A DNA stretch of 64,000 nucleotides from Casp-actino8 sp964614655 (GTDB lineage: Bacteria > Actinomycetota > Acidimicrobiia > Acidimicrobiales > Ilumatobacteraceae): positions 62,001 to 126,000 of the forward strand of contig CAZTPF010000001.1 of NCBI GenBank assembly GCA_964614655.1, read 5' to 3'. This document shows, piece after piece, positions 33,000 through 41,671 of the stretch. Position numbers and translations under genes: made by a program. The notes beneath the pieces were generated by a model. The model saw only the letters and a list, made by a program, of their open reading frames with translations, made no database searches and was not told the origin of the DNA. Position 1 is the first letter of the stretch, and each line of letters begins with the position of its first letter.

Positions 33000-35273
33000 T
33001 CAGAGTTTTTTGAGGGGGGCCCAGGCGAGGAGGAGGTGTTTGGTGCCCTTGGCCGAGAAGTTGATGACGGCTTCGGTCTTGTCGCCCGAGCCCGAGATGT
33101 CGATGATGATGCCCTCGCCGAACGATCCGTGCTCGACCCGGTCGCCTACTCGCAAGCCGAGGGTGTGGCTGTTGGAGGGTTCAGCCGGGCGGCCGGCCGC
33201 CAGAGCCTGATCGACGATGCGTTCGCGCCGTTCGCGCGCCGCATCCCGATCGTCGTCGTCGATGTCGAACGACGACACGACGCGTCGCGGTCGGGTGGAC
33301 CAGTCGTCGTCACGCGACGAGCGTCGTTTGGTGGCCACGTTGCCTTCGTGATCGACGAGTTCTTCGGGGATCTCGTCGAGGAAGCGTGACGGCGGGTTGT
33401 ACTGCGTGGTGCCGAACTGCTGACGCGACCACGCGTGACACAGGAACAACTTCTCCTGGGCGCGGGTGATGCCCACGTAGGCGAGGCGCCGTTCCTCCTC
33501 GAGTTCGTCGGGGTCGGTGAGGGCGCGGACGTGTGGGAAGAGGCCCTCTTCCACACCCACGATGAACACCACCGGGAATTCGAGGCCTTTGGCGGCGTGC
33601 ATGGTCATGAGCACCACGCGATCGTCGTCGGTGAGTTCGTCGGTGTCGGCCACCAGCGCGACCTGCTCGAGGAATTCGTCGATGCGCGCGAACTCACGGG
33701 CCGAACCCACCAGTTCGGCCAGGTTGTCGAGCCGACCCTCGGCTTCGATCGAGTGCTCCTGCTCGAGTTCGCGCATGTAACCCGATCGATCGAGCAGCGA
33801 CTGCAGCACGTCGCCCGGACCATCGTCGAGGCGATCGGCGAACTCGTCGATCACGGCGAGGAACGACTCGATTCCCTTGCGGGCTGCGCCGCTCACGCCC
33901 GCTTCGTTCGCATGACGCAGGGCCTCGACGAAGCTCATCGTGTTGTCGCGGGCGAACACGTCGATACGCGCGATGCTCGTGTCGCCCACGCCGCGCTTCG
34001 GCACGTTGATCACGCGCTTCACGTTGACCTCGTCGAGCGGGTTGGCGATCACGCGCAGATAAGCGATGGCGTCCTTGACTTCTTTGCGGTCGTAGAAGCG
34101 TGTACCGCCCACGACCTTGTAGGGAATGGAGTAGCGCATGAGCGCTTCTTCCACCGCTCGGCTTTGTGGGTTGGTGCGATAGAACACCGCCATCGTCCCC
34201 CACCGCTGACCGTTGCGCTGCAGGCGTTCGAGAGTTCGGCCGACGAAGTTGGCCTCGTCGCTCTCGTCGTCGGCGTGGAAGCGCACGATCTTGTCGCCAG
34301 CCCCCGTTTCGGTCCAGAGATCCTTCGGACGTCGCCCGAGGTTCTGCGAGATCACTGCGTTGGCGGCATCGAGGATGTTCTGGGTACTGCGGTAGTTCTG
34401 CTCGAGCACCACGACCGACACGTCGTCGAAGGCGTCCTGGAACTGCATGATGTTGCGGTAGTCGGCACCGCGGAACTTGTAGATCGACTGATCGGTGTCT
34501 CCCACCACGCACACGTTGTGATGCGAGGCCGACAACATGAGCACGATCTCGTTCTGGGCGAGGTTCGTGTCCTGGTATTCGTCGACCAGGATGTAGCGGA
34601 ACTTCTCCTGATATTGCGCGAGCACATCAGGGTTGTTGCGCAGTAGGCGCACGGTTTCCACGAGCAGATCGTCGAAGTCCATGGCCCCGGCTCGCAGCAA
34701 ACGAGCCTGGTACTCCTTGTAGATCTCGGCGTGTTTGCGGTCGAAGATGTGCGCGGCGCGATCGGCGGCATCGCCCGGCCCGAGCAGTTCGTTCTTCCAG
34801 TTGGAGATGACGGCGTGCACGGCACGCGGCGTGAATCTCTTGGTGTCGAAACCGAGATCGCGGATCACGTAGCCGGTGAGCCGCTGGGCGTCGGTCTGGT
34901 CGTAGATGCTGAACGTCTTCGGGTAGCCGAGTCGTTCGGCATGGACTCGCAAGATGCGCACGCACGCCGAGTGGAACGTGGAGATCCACATCGACCGGGC
35001 GACCGGACCCACCAGAGCCTCGATGCGGTGCTTCATCTCGCCGGCCGCTTTGTTGGTGAAGGTGATGGCGAGGATGTTGGACGGGTGAACGCCGTGCGAA
35101 CCGATCAAATGGGCGATGCGGTGGGTGAGGACACGGGTCTTGCCCGATCCGGCTCCGGCCACCACCAAGAGCGGGCCGTCGACGTGCTCGGCGGCGTCAC
35201 GTTGCGCCGGATTGAGCCCGCTCAGATCGATCGGCCCGGGCCGAAAGGAGGGGTCGTGCACACCGTTCGCCAT
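33000..35273 (-). CDS. pcrA: ATP-dependent DNA helicase PcrA/UvrD
   Basis: 757-residue superfamily 1A 3'-5' DNA helicase used in nucleotide-excision repair and in clearing RecA filaments and stalled replication. Q motif GLNPAQRDA (19-27), Walker A AGAGSGKTR (39-47), Walker B VDEYQDTN, motif III GDTDQSIYKFRGA, motif IV QNYRST and motif VI VGITRAQEKLF are all visible. The C-terminal Tudor-like domain (about 690-757, ending in HGSFGEGIIIDISG) is typical of PcrA. Length is normal. The ATG follows a TATGCT box at 9 nt. Confidence 0.97.
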   Translation of the reverse strand: MANGVHDPSFRPGPIDLSGLNPAQRDAAEHVDGPLLVVAGAGSGKTRVLTHRIAHLIGSHGVHPSNILAITFTNKAAGEMKHRIEALVGPVARSMWISTFHSACVRILRVHAERLGYPKTFSIYDQTDAQRLTGYVIRDLGFDTKRFTPRAVHAVISNWKNELLGPGDAADRAAHIFDRKHAEIYKEYQARLLRAGAMDFDDLLVETVRLLRNNPDVLAQYQEKFRYILVDEYQDTNLAQNEIVLMLSASHHNVCVVGDTDQSIYKFRGADYRNIMQFQDAFDDVSVVVLEQNYRSTQNILDAANAVISQNLGRRPKDLWTETGAGDKIVRFHADDESDEANFVGRTLERLQRNGQRWGTMAVFYRTNPQSRAVEEALMRYSIPYKVVGGTRFYDRKEVKDAIAYLRVIANPLDEVNVKRVINVPKRGVGDTSIARIDVFARDNTMSFVEALRHANEAGVSGAARKGIESFLAVIDEFADRLDDGPGDVLQSLLDRSGYMRELEQEHSIEAEGRLDNLAELVGSAREFARIDEFLEQVALVADTDELTDDDRVVLMTMHAAKGLEFPVVFIVGVEEGLFPHVRALTDPDELEEERRLAYVGITRAQEKLFLCHAWSRQQFGTTQYNPPSRFLDEIPEELVDHEGNVATKRRSSRDDDWSTRPRRVVSSFDIDDDDRDAARERRERIVDQALAAGRPAEPSNSHTLGLRVGDRVEHGSFGEGIIIDISGSGDKTEAVINFSAKGTKHLLLAWAPLKKL

Positions 35274-35312
35274 GAAGTGTCCAGCATAGGAAACAGGTGT
35301 GGTGAAACGGGT

Positions 35313-35340
35313 GTGGCCGCCCCTTTTCAGGGACGGCCAC
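35313..35340. terminator. Hairpin terminator candidate
   Basis: Stem GTGGCCG-n-CCC / GGG-n-CGGCCAC around a 6-base loop, between the small exported protein gene and pcrA. A second small hairpin and a run of seven T follow on the plus strand at about 35344-35367. Most likely it ends the exported-protein transcript. Confidence 0.45.
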
Positions 35341-35380
35341 TCTCCGCGGGCGGAAACCGATGTTTTTTTGTTGGGGATTT

Positions 35381-35824
35381 TCAGTTGGCCGGAGCCTCGG
35401 CCGGCGCCTTGGCCGGTCGAACGCCGTTCACCATGGCGGTGATGCGCTCAGTGACCTTGTCGGTGGCCTCGGCCACCAGCGCGTCGATCACGGTTTGCGG
35501 GTCGATACCGTTGGCCGTGGCCACATCGGCGATCGACTGACCACTCTGCAGAGCGGCCTTCAGATCGTCGGCGGTCACACCAATCACCGAAGCCGCCGTC
35601 TCGAGGTGAACCTTCTTGTGACCACGTCGTCCTTCGCGATGAGGCTGACCGTGATGTTGCGGCTTGACCGCCGCCTCGTCACCGTCGGGCGTGTCGGCCA
35701 CACTCACGACGGCATTCGACGTGGCCGCTCCGACACCGCTCGGCATGCTCATCAGGAAGCCGGCGCCTCCACCGGCCAACAGACCGGCGGTCACTCCCGC
35801 CACTGCCCACTTTCGTGCTGTCAT
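35381..35824 (-). CDS. Small exported protein with histidine-rich segment
   Basis: 147-residue secreted or membrane-anchored protein. An N-terminal signal (MTARKWAVAGVTAGLLAGGGAG, then AxSNA) is followed by a His/Arg/Lys-rich stretch (about 54-72: QHHGQPHREGRRGHKK) and an actinobacterial repeat-like helical module, with DLKAALQSGQSIADVATANG near 88-107 continuing to DALVAEATDKV. Such modules are common in exported actinobacterial proteins of unknown role. The His-rich patch could bind metal. It lies opposite chrA, and the 202-bp shared intergenic region has GTGAGAA repeats resembling those before the response-regulator gene. Confidence 0.8.
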   Translation of the reverse strand: MTARKWAVAGVTAGLLAGGGAGFLMSMPSGVGAATSNAVVSVADTPDGDEAAVKPQHHGQPHREGRRGHKKVHLETAASVIGVTADDLKAALQSGQSIADVATANGIDPQTVIDALVAEATDKVTERITAMVNGVRPAKAPAEAPAN

Positions 35825-35920
35825 CGTTCTCTCCTTGTCCGGTGCATCGCACCTTCGTGTGCTGTGTCGTTCCGGCCGTCGGGGGTGCGGCCGGAACAGT
35901 TCTCATGGTGCGACACCAAC

Positions 35921-35960
35921 GTGAGAAGCGAACCAGGTGAGGGTGAGAGGACGGTGAGAA
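35921..35960. promoter_or_regulatory. Phased GTGAGAA direct repeats (response-regulator site candidate)
   Basis: GTGAGAA at 35921, GTGAGAG at 35943 and GTGAGAA at 35954 are 22 and 11 bp apart, that is, on the same helix face. A similar pair at 11 bp occurs directly before the response-regulator gene at 53303. They sit between the exported-protein gene and chrA. Confidence 0.4.
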
Positions 35961-36026
35961 TCTCGTTCACCCCGAATTCACCCGTCTGAGCAGGGTCGAT
36001 ACGCCTGGTCGTTCCACAATGAGGGG

Positions 36027-37142
36027 GTGAAAGGTGCCGTCGCCGAGGTCTCGAAGCTCATGTTGAAGCTCGGGGTGCTCGGTTTCGGCGGTCCGGCCGC
36101 TCACATCGCCATGATGCGCGACGAGACGGTTCGTCGTCGCGGTTGGTTGAGCGACGAGGAATTCATGGAGATGGTCGGCGCGACCAATCTCATCCCGGGT
36201 CCCAACTCCACCGAGATGGCCATGCACATCGGGTTGCGCCGGGCTGGAGCGCGCGGGCTCGTCGCCGCCGGTGCGTCGTTCATCGTCCCGGCCGTCGTGA
36301 TCGTCGGTGCGATCGCATGGCTGTACGCCGAATACGGCACCGATCCGCTTGTGTTCGACATTCGCTACGGCGTGCTACCGGTGATCATTGCGATCATCGC
36401 TCACGCCGTGTGGGGACTCGGCCGATCGAACCTTCGAAATCCAGCTGCACTGGTGACGGCGGCCGCGGCGTTCGGCACCTATCTGCTCGGTCTGCACGAA
36501 TTGGTGATCATCGCGTCGCTCGGTGTCGTGTGGGGTCTCGTCCATCTCGTTCGGAACTCGTCGTCGCGAATGAATTCGTTCGTTCCGTTCACCGTGATCG
36601 GGCTCCTGGCCGCCCAACCGTCGCTCGCTCGACTGTTCCTCGTCTTCCTCGAAGTGGGCTCGGTGCTCTACGGCAGTGGGTACGTCCTCGTCGCCTTTCT
36701 CGACAGTCGCCTCGTGACCGACACCGGTTATCTCACCGCCGAACAACTCCTCGACGCCGTGGCGGTCGGCCAGATCACACCCGGACCGGTGTTCACCACG
36801 GCGACGTTCATCGGTTGGCAGATCCTCGGCGTGGCCGGCGCGGCGCTCGCCACTCTCGGCATCTTCGGTCCCTCGTTCGTGTTCGTGGGTCTGCTCGACC
36901 GGTTCCTGAAATGGCTGCGAGCACGCCCGGCGGCCCGGGCGTTCCTGTCGGGTGTCACCTTCTCATCACTCGGACTCATGGCCGGTGTTCTCGTACGGCT
37001 CGGCGACGCCGCACTCGTCGATCCCCTCACGTGGGCAGTCGGGGCCGTCGCACTCGTTCTCTTGATCGTGACCAAGATCGGCGCCGGCTGGCTCGTCCCA
37101 GCCGGGGTGGTCATCGGGCTCGTGCACGCCGCCGTGGTGTGA
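36027..37142 (+). CDS. chrA: ChrA-family chromate efflux protein
   Basis: 371-residue CHR-family transporter with two homologous halves (about 5-180 and 195-370), each beginning with a FGGP/GSGY-type loop: LGFGGPAAHIAMM with GATNLIPGPNSTEMA in the first half and VGSVLYGSGYVLVAF with AVGQITPGPVFTTATFIGW in the second. This is the bidomain chromate antiporter pattern. The GTG start follows gaggg. No chromate regulator is adjacent. The 3' end overlaps the convergent MFS gene by 32 bases. Substrate assignment rests on family; sulfate-like oxyanions are possible. Confidence 0.9.
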   Translation: MKGAVAEVSKLMLKLGVLGFGGPAAHIAMMRDETVRRRGWLSDEEFMEMVGATNLIPGPNSTEMAMHIGLRRAGARGLVAAGASFIVPAVVIVGAIAWLYAEYGTDPLVFDIRYGVLPVIIAIIAHAVWGLGRSNLRNPAALVTAAAAFGTYLLGLHELVIIASLGVVWGLVHLVRNSSSRMNSFVPFTVIGLLAAQPSLARLFLVFLEVGSVLYGSGYVLVAFLDSRLVTDTGYLTAEQLLDAVAVGQITPGPVFTTATFIGWQILGVAGAALATLGIFGPSFVFVGLLDRFLKWLRARPAARAFLSGVTFSSLGLMAGVLVRLGDAALVDPLTWAVGAVALVLLIVTKIGAGWLVPAGVVIGLVHAAVV

Positions 37143-38292
37143 CGAGGAACATTGCACCGATCACCACCGAAACGAATGCCACGAACAATCCACTCTCGGT
37201 TCGGCCTGTCGCGTCGATCACCAATGCACCGAGGAGCGGACCGACTCCCGACATCAACCCTCCCACGAAGTGCATGGAGCCCATGAGTGTTCCGAGGTCG
37301 TCGCTCGGGAGAACCTCGCGCGCATAGATGCCGTCGAGGGGTGACACGGCGCCGATTCCGACGCCCCCGACGATCACGAAGAGCAGAGCCATCACGACAT
37401 TTCCGCTGAAAGCCAAGAGCAGCGCTCCTGCTGCCACGAGCAATTTGGCCGTCACGAGCACCCGGCGAGTCGGATGGGCATCGAGTACGCGACCCAGCGG
37501 CAAGCGACCCAACAACTGAGCGAAACCTCGCGCCCCAGCCATCGTTGCGGCCGTCGAACGCTCCAGCCCGGCCGCGACCATGGCCGGAATCTGCAGAACC
37601 ATGATGATCGAGGTGCCGAACGAGCTGGCCAGCGACGAGAAAGCGAGCCGTCTCACATCGGGATCGGCCCATGCTCTCGTGAGAGCGACCCGAGACGACA
37701 CCGACGGCGCGACCGATCTGGTCTCGCCACGTCGATCCACCACCCAGGCCGCAAGGACCAGGACGACACCCACCGTCAACGCTGACACTCGAACCGTGTC
37801 TCGCCAGCCGATCGAGGCGCGGGCGGCCTCGGTGAGCGGAATGAGGATCGGTGACGAGAACGCACCCCAGATCGTGAGATGTGCGATGGCTCGCGCCTCG
37901 TTCCCGACGGCGAGTCGAGCGACGACCGTCTGGGTCAAGTGATAGAAGCTCGTCGCCCCGATCACTCCCCCTCCGAGGCCGAACATCACCGCGAACAAAG
38001 CTGGGCTGTCCACGTACGTCGAGGCGAACACGAGTGTCGGTCCGAGGATTGCGCCGAACACGAAGGGCCGACGAGCACCATGACGGTCGAGCGTCCGACC
38101 CACCCACATGCCCAGAACGCCGGTCAGGATCTGAGCAATGGTGTATCCGAGAGTCAGAATGCCGACTCCCGATCCGAAGTCCTCCGCCATGTCGTCCAAC
38201 AGGACGCCGAAACCGTAGAACCACGACCCGTACGAAACGATCGTGAGAACTCCGAGCACTCCGACACGAACGAAAGGAACCGCAGAAGTCAC
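37111..38292 (-). CDS. MFS transporter, probably part of the phosphonate oxidation operon
   Basis: 393-residue major facilitator with 12 hydrophobic segments, the first loop motif WVGRTLDRHGARRPF (about 63-77) and a central loop around 185-205. It resembles monocarboxylate/anion-type MFS porters such as OxlT-like proteins. It lies 18 bases downstream of the PhyH dioxygenase gene on the same strand, so it is the third gene of an HD-oxygenase, dioxygenase, MFS operon. Uptake of an organophosphonate or export of the cleavage product (glycine, betaine or similar) would fit, but this is inference from position. Confidence 0.85.
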   Translation of the reverse strand: MTSAVPFVRVGVLGVLTIVSYGSWFYGFGVLLDDMAEDFGSGVGILTLGYTIAQILTGVLGMWVGRTLDRHGARRPFVFGAILGPTLVFASTYVDSPALFAVMFGLGGGVIGATSFYHLTQTVVARLAVGNEARAIAHLTIWGAFSSPILIPLTEAARASIGWRDTVRVSALTVGVVLVLAAWVVDRRGETRSVAPSVSSRVALTRAWADPDVRRLAFSSLASSFGTSIIMVLQIPAMVAAGLERSTAATMAGARGFAQLLGRLPLGRVLDAHPTRRVLVTAKLLVAAGALLLAFSGNVVMALLFVIVGGVGIGAVSPLDGIYAREVLPSDDLGTLMGSMHFVGGLMSGVGPLLGALVIDATGRTESGLFVAFVSVVIGAMFLVTPRRRARAR

Positions 38293-38310
38293 GGAGAATC
38301 GTTCGCCCGG

Positions 38311-39084
38311 TCAGTCGACCGGACGACCTTCGAAGTCGCCGATGAGAGACAGAACGACTCGCTCTCCTCGTTCGGCAGCCGCGAACCGTTCCAACTTCTC
38401 GGCGTAGTACGACTCGCGGAGATCACCTTCCGACAGAGCGTTGTAGGTCGGATAGAGCGCTCGTCGGTCGCGTGTCGAACGATTGGCTCCACTGCGATGT
38501 GGAGTGAGCGAATGGAACCAGAGGGTCTGTCCGGCCCGAATCGGCGCGAACTGCCAGTTCATCTCCTCGACGATCGATGTCGTGATGCAGCCTCGCTCGT
38601 CCATGTCGAGAAGTCGCTGATGCTGTCCACTCACCACTTCCAGACACCCGTTCTCGGGCGTTGCATCGTCGACCGCCACCATGCACGACACGTGCGAATC
38701 GATGAACGGATACGCCGGCGCGTCCTGATGCGGCGAAAATCCGGCTCCGCCCACCAGCTTGTAGTTGATCTTCTCCTTGTAGAGAACGGCGGTCTCTCCG
38801 AGGAGACGAGATGCCGTCGAGGCCAAGCGACGGGTGAGCAGATCGCGCAACCCAGCGTGAACTGGCACGAAGTTCTCGCTGCGGGCCAACTTCGGACCGA
38901 AATCGGTCATTTCTCGATGATGGAGTATCTGCCCCGGATCACCGAAAGTGCTCGCAACTTCGTCGACCCAACTCTGAAGTTCGACGGCCTCCTGAGCATC
39001 GAGGTCGTCGGTGAGCACCCACCCGTGTTCGCGGAAGTGATCGACGATCGACGGATCGTCAGGCGAGAACGCGGTGATCGGCAT
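38311..39084 (-). CDS. PhyH-family Fe(II)/2-oxoglutarate dioxygenase (PhnY/TmpA-like)
   Basis: 257-residue phytanoyl-CoA dioxygenase-family enzyme. Iron ligands are H119 and D121 in FSPHQDAPAY and a distal H196 in LTPHRSG; R207-R208 are candidates for 2-oxoglutarate binding. In phosphonate catabolism PhnY hydroxylates 2-aminoethylphosphonate and TmpA its trimethyl derivative at the alpha carbon, preparing it for an HD-type oxygenase. The pairing here, 8 bases behind an HD-domain gene and next to the C-P lyase operon, makes that role likely. The exact phosphonate is not determined. The ATG at 39084 was chosen over the frame extension to 39453, which is antisense-like. Confidence 0.88.
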   Translation of the reverse strand: MPITAFSPDDPSIVDHFREHGWVLTDDLDAQEAVELQSWVDEVASTFGDPGQILHHREMTDFGPKLARSENFVPVHAGLRDLLTRRLASTASRLLGETAVLYKEKINYKLVGGAGFSPHQDAPAYPFIDSHVSCMVAVDDATPENGCLEVVSGQHQRLLDMDERGCITTSIVEEMNWQFAPIRAGQTLWFHSLTPHRSGANRSTRDRRALYPTYNALSEGDLRESYYAEKLERFAAAERGERVVLSLIGDFEGRPVD

Positions 39085-39092
39085 GTCGATCG

Positions 39093-39653
39093 TCAGCGAT
39101 CGGTGGTTCGTCGAGCCAGTTCGCGAATTGCGTCTTCGTACGTCGCCAGCGGCGGCACCACCTTGCCGGGGACCTTCGCACCGTCGTCGGCGATCCGTAG
39201 ATCGACCATGGCCGCCAAATCGGGATTTCGTTCGAACGCCTCGACCTCCTCGGCGTTCATCGGTCCGCCTTGAGCAGCGAGAGTCATCACGCTGTCGGGA
39301 GAGAGAAGCGACGAATACTCGGCGCGAGTCGCAACCAGGTATCGCTTGGCCGGCACGTGCGAGAGGATCAAGTCGGCCACTCGGTCTCCGAGAACTTCGC
39401 GGACGGCAATGGCGCCCATCGTCGCGTGACGCGGTTGGCCGGGTCCGTCCCACGGATGAGCGAGATCGTGCACGAGACCGGCCACCTGCAGTTCGGTGTC
39501 ATCGGGCGCCATCTCACACAGGAGGGCGGCCGTCTGAAGTCCGTGGTCGAGTTCGGTGAAACTCTCGGCTTCCACCGAGGCGACTTCACCCAAAGTCGTC
39601 AGGTGTTCGATGATTTCGTCGGCGTTTCGGAAGCGGTGCGCAGTCGTCGTCAC
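39093..39653 (-). CDS. HD-domain mixed-valence diiron oxygenase (PhnZ/TmpB-like)
   Basis: 186-residue HD protein. Metal-ligand candidates are H37, H62-D63 in VHDLAHP, H66, H76, H99 and D151; E34 precedes H37, and K103 sits four residues after H99 as in PhnZ. This pattern fits the PhnZ/TmpB/myo-inositol-oxygenase-type diiron oxygenases that split the C-P bond of an alpha-hydroxyphosphonate with O2, rather than a phosphodiesterase. It is the first gene of the operon with the PhyH dioxygenase and MFS transporter and is divergent from phnF. GTG start at 39653. It would give phosphate plus an amino acid or betaine. Confidence 0.85.
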   Translation of the reverse strand: MTTTAHRFRNADEIIEHLTTLGEVASVEAESFTELDHGLQTAALLCEMAPDDTELQVAGLVHDLAHPWDGPGQPRHATMGAIAVREVLGDRVADLILSHVPAKRYLVATRAEYSSLLSPDSVMTLAAQGGPMNAEEVEAFERNPDLAAMVDLRIADDGAKVPGKVVPPLATYEDAIRELARRTTDR

Positions 39654-39756
39654 GTCGACAAATTAGCGATGTTCGGTGAACAGCAGATGACCTGACGGCA
39701 TCGAAATCATGACCGAAGGCCACCGATCAGATCGGGTCGCCGAGACTTCGCTCGAC

Positions 39757-39800
39757 GTTGGCCTTTCGTTCACACCGATGAGTTGTCACGTCAACTTCGA
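39757..39800 (+). promoter_or_regulatory. PHO-box-like 11-nt repeats upstream of phnF
   Basis: Consecutive 11-nt units GTTGGCCTTTC, GTTCACACCGA, TGAGTTGTCAC and GTCAACTTCGA run up to the phnF ATG. Units 1, 2 and 4 begin GTT/GT, the same 0-11-33 layout as before phnD. Actinobacterial PhoP sites are 11-nt direct repeats of the GTTCACC type. Confidence 0.35.
39781..39796. promoter_or_regulatory. Inverted repeat at the phnF start (possible PhnF operator)
   Basis: AGTTG-TCACGT-CAACT ends 4 bases before the phnF ATG. GntR-type regulators such as PhnF usually bind short inverted repeats in their own promoter. It overlaps the PHO-box-like repeats, so only one of the two readings may be right. Confidence 0.4.
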
Positions 39801-40567
39801 TGGTTCACGATCGTCTCGTGTCCGAGACCTACCTCTCAGTCGCCAACGCCCTGGAGGGTCGTATCCAAGACCTCGACGTCGGGGACCGAGTTCCGTCCGA
39901 GCACGACGTCGTCCGCGAATTCGAGATCAGTCGTCCCACCGCTCGGGCCGCCCTTCAAGAACTCGAACGACGCTTCGTGGTCCGGCGAGTCAAAGGCTCC
40001 GGCACCTTCGTCAACGAACGCATCCCGTACCCCATCGGCAATCGCTTTCCAGCCAGTGCGAGTCGAACCCTCGGACTGTCCGGCCGAACCGCCACCATGC
40101 GACTCGTCACGGTGTCGGAAACGTCGCTCGAGCCCTGCGAACTAGACGCCTTCTCCCCCGATCGTCCTCAGCGACTCTGCGTCATCGGTCGAGCCATGGA
40201 AGTCGATGGCGATGTGGTCGGGTTCGGAATCAGCAAAGTGTCGAACGCAATGGCACCCGGACTTCGACGACACCTGGACGACATCGCCTCCATCTGGAGA
40301 ATTCTGAGCTCTCAATACGGAATCATCTTGATCCGTCGATCCATCGACGTTTCCATCGACACTCCTCCCGATCACGTCGCTCGCATCCTCGACACCCGTG
40401 AGCCGAGTTGGCACCTTCGGAGCGTCAACGTCGACGCCACGACCGGTGCGGTCGTCGAACTCGGAGAGTCCTGGATCCGCACCGATCGAGTCGCGGTCAG
40501 CGTGCACTTCGATCGAGACGACCGACCATCAGATCTGGATGACGAACTCCACGAGAGGAGCACCTGA
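39800..40567 (+). CDS. phnF: GntR-family phosphonate operon regulator PhnF
   Basis: 255-residue GntR/HutC-type repressor. N-terminal winged helix (about 8-75) with the GntR motif VPSEHDVVREFEISRPTARAAL split over 31-52 and the wing KGSGTFV; C-terminal UTRA ligand-binding domain (about 85-240). It is the first gene of the C-P lyase operon, two bases before phnG, and is divergent from the phosphonate-oxidation operon. It probably controls both by sensing a phosphonate or phosphate-related ligand (inference). Confidence 0.92.
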   Translation: MVHDRLVSETYLSVANALEGRIQDLDVGDRVPSEHDVVREFEISRPTARAALQELERRFVVRRVKGSGTFVNERIPYPIGNRFPASASRTLGLSGRTATMRLVTVSETSLEPCELDAFSPDRPQRLCVIGRAMEVDGDVVGFGISKVSNAMAPGLRRHLDDIASIWRILSSQYGIILIRRSIDVSIDTPPDHVARILDTREPSWHLRSVNVDATTGAVVELGESWIRTDRVAVSVHFDRDDRPSDLDDELHERST

Positions 40568-40569
40568 AC

Positions 40570-41001
40570 ATGAACAGGAACCGACGAGCCGAATTGTTGG
40601 CCCGCGCCGATGCCGACGATGTGCGTCAACTCGCCGAGGCCTTTCTCTCACATCGCCAGGTCGCCACTGAACTCGACATCATCGCACCGCCGGAAGTCGG
40701 AATGGTGATGATGCAAGTACGAGAGCCGGTCTGCAAGGAACGTTTCCATCTCGGAGAAGTCGTCGTGACTCGGGCCGAAGTCGCCGTAGGTGGCGCTCGG
40801 GGCTGGGCCATGCGGGCGGGCACCGATCGCGAAACCACCCTCGCTGCCGCCCTGCTCGATGCCTGCGCCGAACACGATTCGGCCCTCGGCTCGCAGGTCG
40901 ACGATCTGTGCGTCGAGACGAAGGCCCGTCTGGACAGGGCTCGTCATCAGGAATGGACCGAACTCCGCTCAACCGCCGTCTCGTTCGAGGAACTCGATTG
41001 A
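40570..41001 (+). CDS. phnG: C-P lyase core subunit PhnG
   Basis: 143-residue PhnG, a subunit of the PhnGHIJ core complex; with PhnI, PhnH and PhnL it is needed to transfer the phosphonate onto ribose-triphosphate from ATP. The conserved block GARGWAMRAGTDRETTLAAALLDAC (about 77-101) is recognisable, as is the N-terminal RRAELLARADADDVRQL helix. Length is typical. One base separates it from the phnH ATG. Confidence 0.93.
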   Translation: MNRNRRAELLARADADDVRQLAEAFLSHRQVATELDIIAPPEVGMVMMQVREPVCKERFHLGEVVVTRAEVAVGGARGWAMRAGTDRETTLAAALLDACAEHDSALGSQVDDLCVETKARLDRARHQEWTELRSTAVSFEELD

Positions 41002-41002
41002 C

Positions 41003-41671
41003 ATGACCGTCACCGATGATCTGGATGCCCGTCGGCTCCCCTCTCGTATAGCGGCCTGTCGATTCGACGCGTTCGAGTCGCAACGGGTGTTCCGCTCACT
41101 GCTCGACACCATCTCGCGACCGGGTTCGATCGAACAGATCCCCGAATCGATCTGGCAGCGAGTGCCGAGTGTTCTCGCTCCCCTCCTCGTGCTGGCCGAT
41201 GTCGAGACCACGATTCACGTCTCTGACGTCGACACGTTCGCGTGGGCCGATGCCCTCGTCGCGGCGACCGGTGCACGACCGTCCGTCATCGAAGAGTCGG
41301 ATCTGATCTGCGTCTCGTCGGAAGCCGTCGATCGACTCGCCCCCATCCTCGAAACCGCACGACGCGGAACGGCCCTCGAACCGGAGAAGGGTGCTCGAGT
41401 GTCGATCGGTGTTCACGATCTTCGGGAACGCGGTGCTGGTACGCGCGCCGGATCACAACTCGTCCTACGCGGTCCGGGGATCGACGGCGATCGGGCCGTT
41501 TGTGTCGACGGGCTCACCGAGGAGCACGTCGACACATGGCGACGCGCCAACTCGGCGTTTCCGGCTGGGATCGACGTGTGGATGACCACCAACGACGGCC
41601 GCATCGTCGGTATCCCGCGGTCGACCCGAATCGAACTGTCGGCGACGTGGCCGGACCAGGAGAGGAACTAG
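41003..41671 (+). CDS. phnH: C-P lyase core subunit PhnH
   Basis: 222-residue PhnH of the C-P lyase core. Characteristic features are the FRSLLDTISRPGSI segment near the N-terminus, the middle LEPEKGARVSI strand, and the C-terminal block with FPAGIDVWMTT and GIPRSTRI. The ATG at 41003 follows the phnG stop by one base; the longer frame is a phnG shadow. The phnI ATG follows its stop with no gap. Confidence 0.93.
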   Translation: MTVTDDLDARRLPSRIAACRFDAFESQRVFRSLLDTISRPGSIEQIPESIWQRVPSVLAPLLVLADVETTIHVSDVDTFAWADALVAATGARPSVIEESDLICVSSEAVDRLAPILETARRGTALEPEKGARVSIGVHDLRERGAGTRAGSQLVLRGPGIDGDRAVCVDGLTEEHVDTWRRANSAFPAGIDVWMTTNDGRIVGIPRSTRIELSATWPDQERN

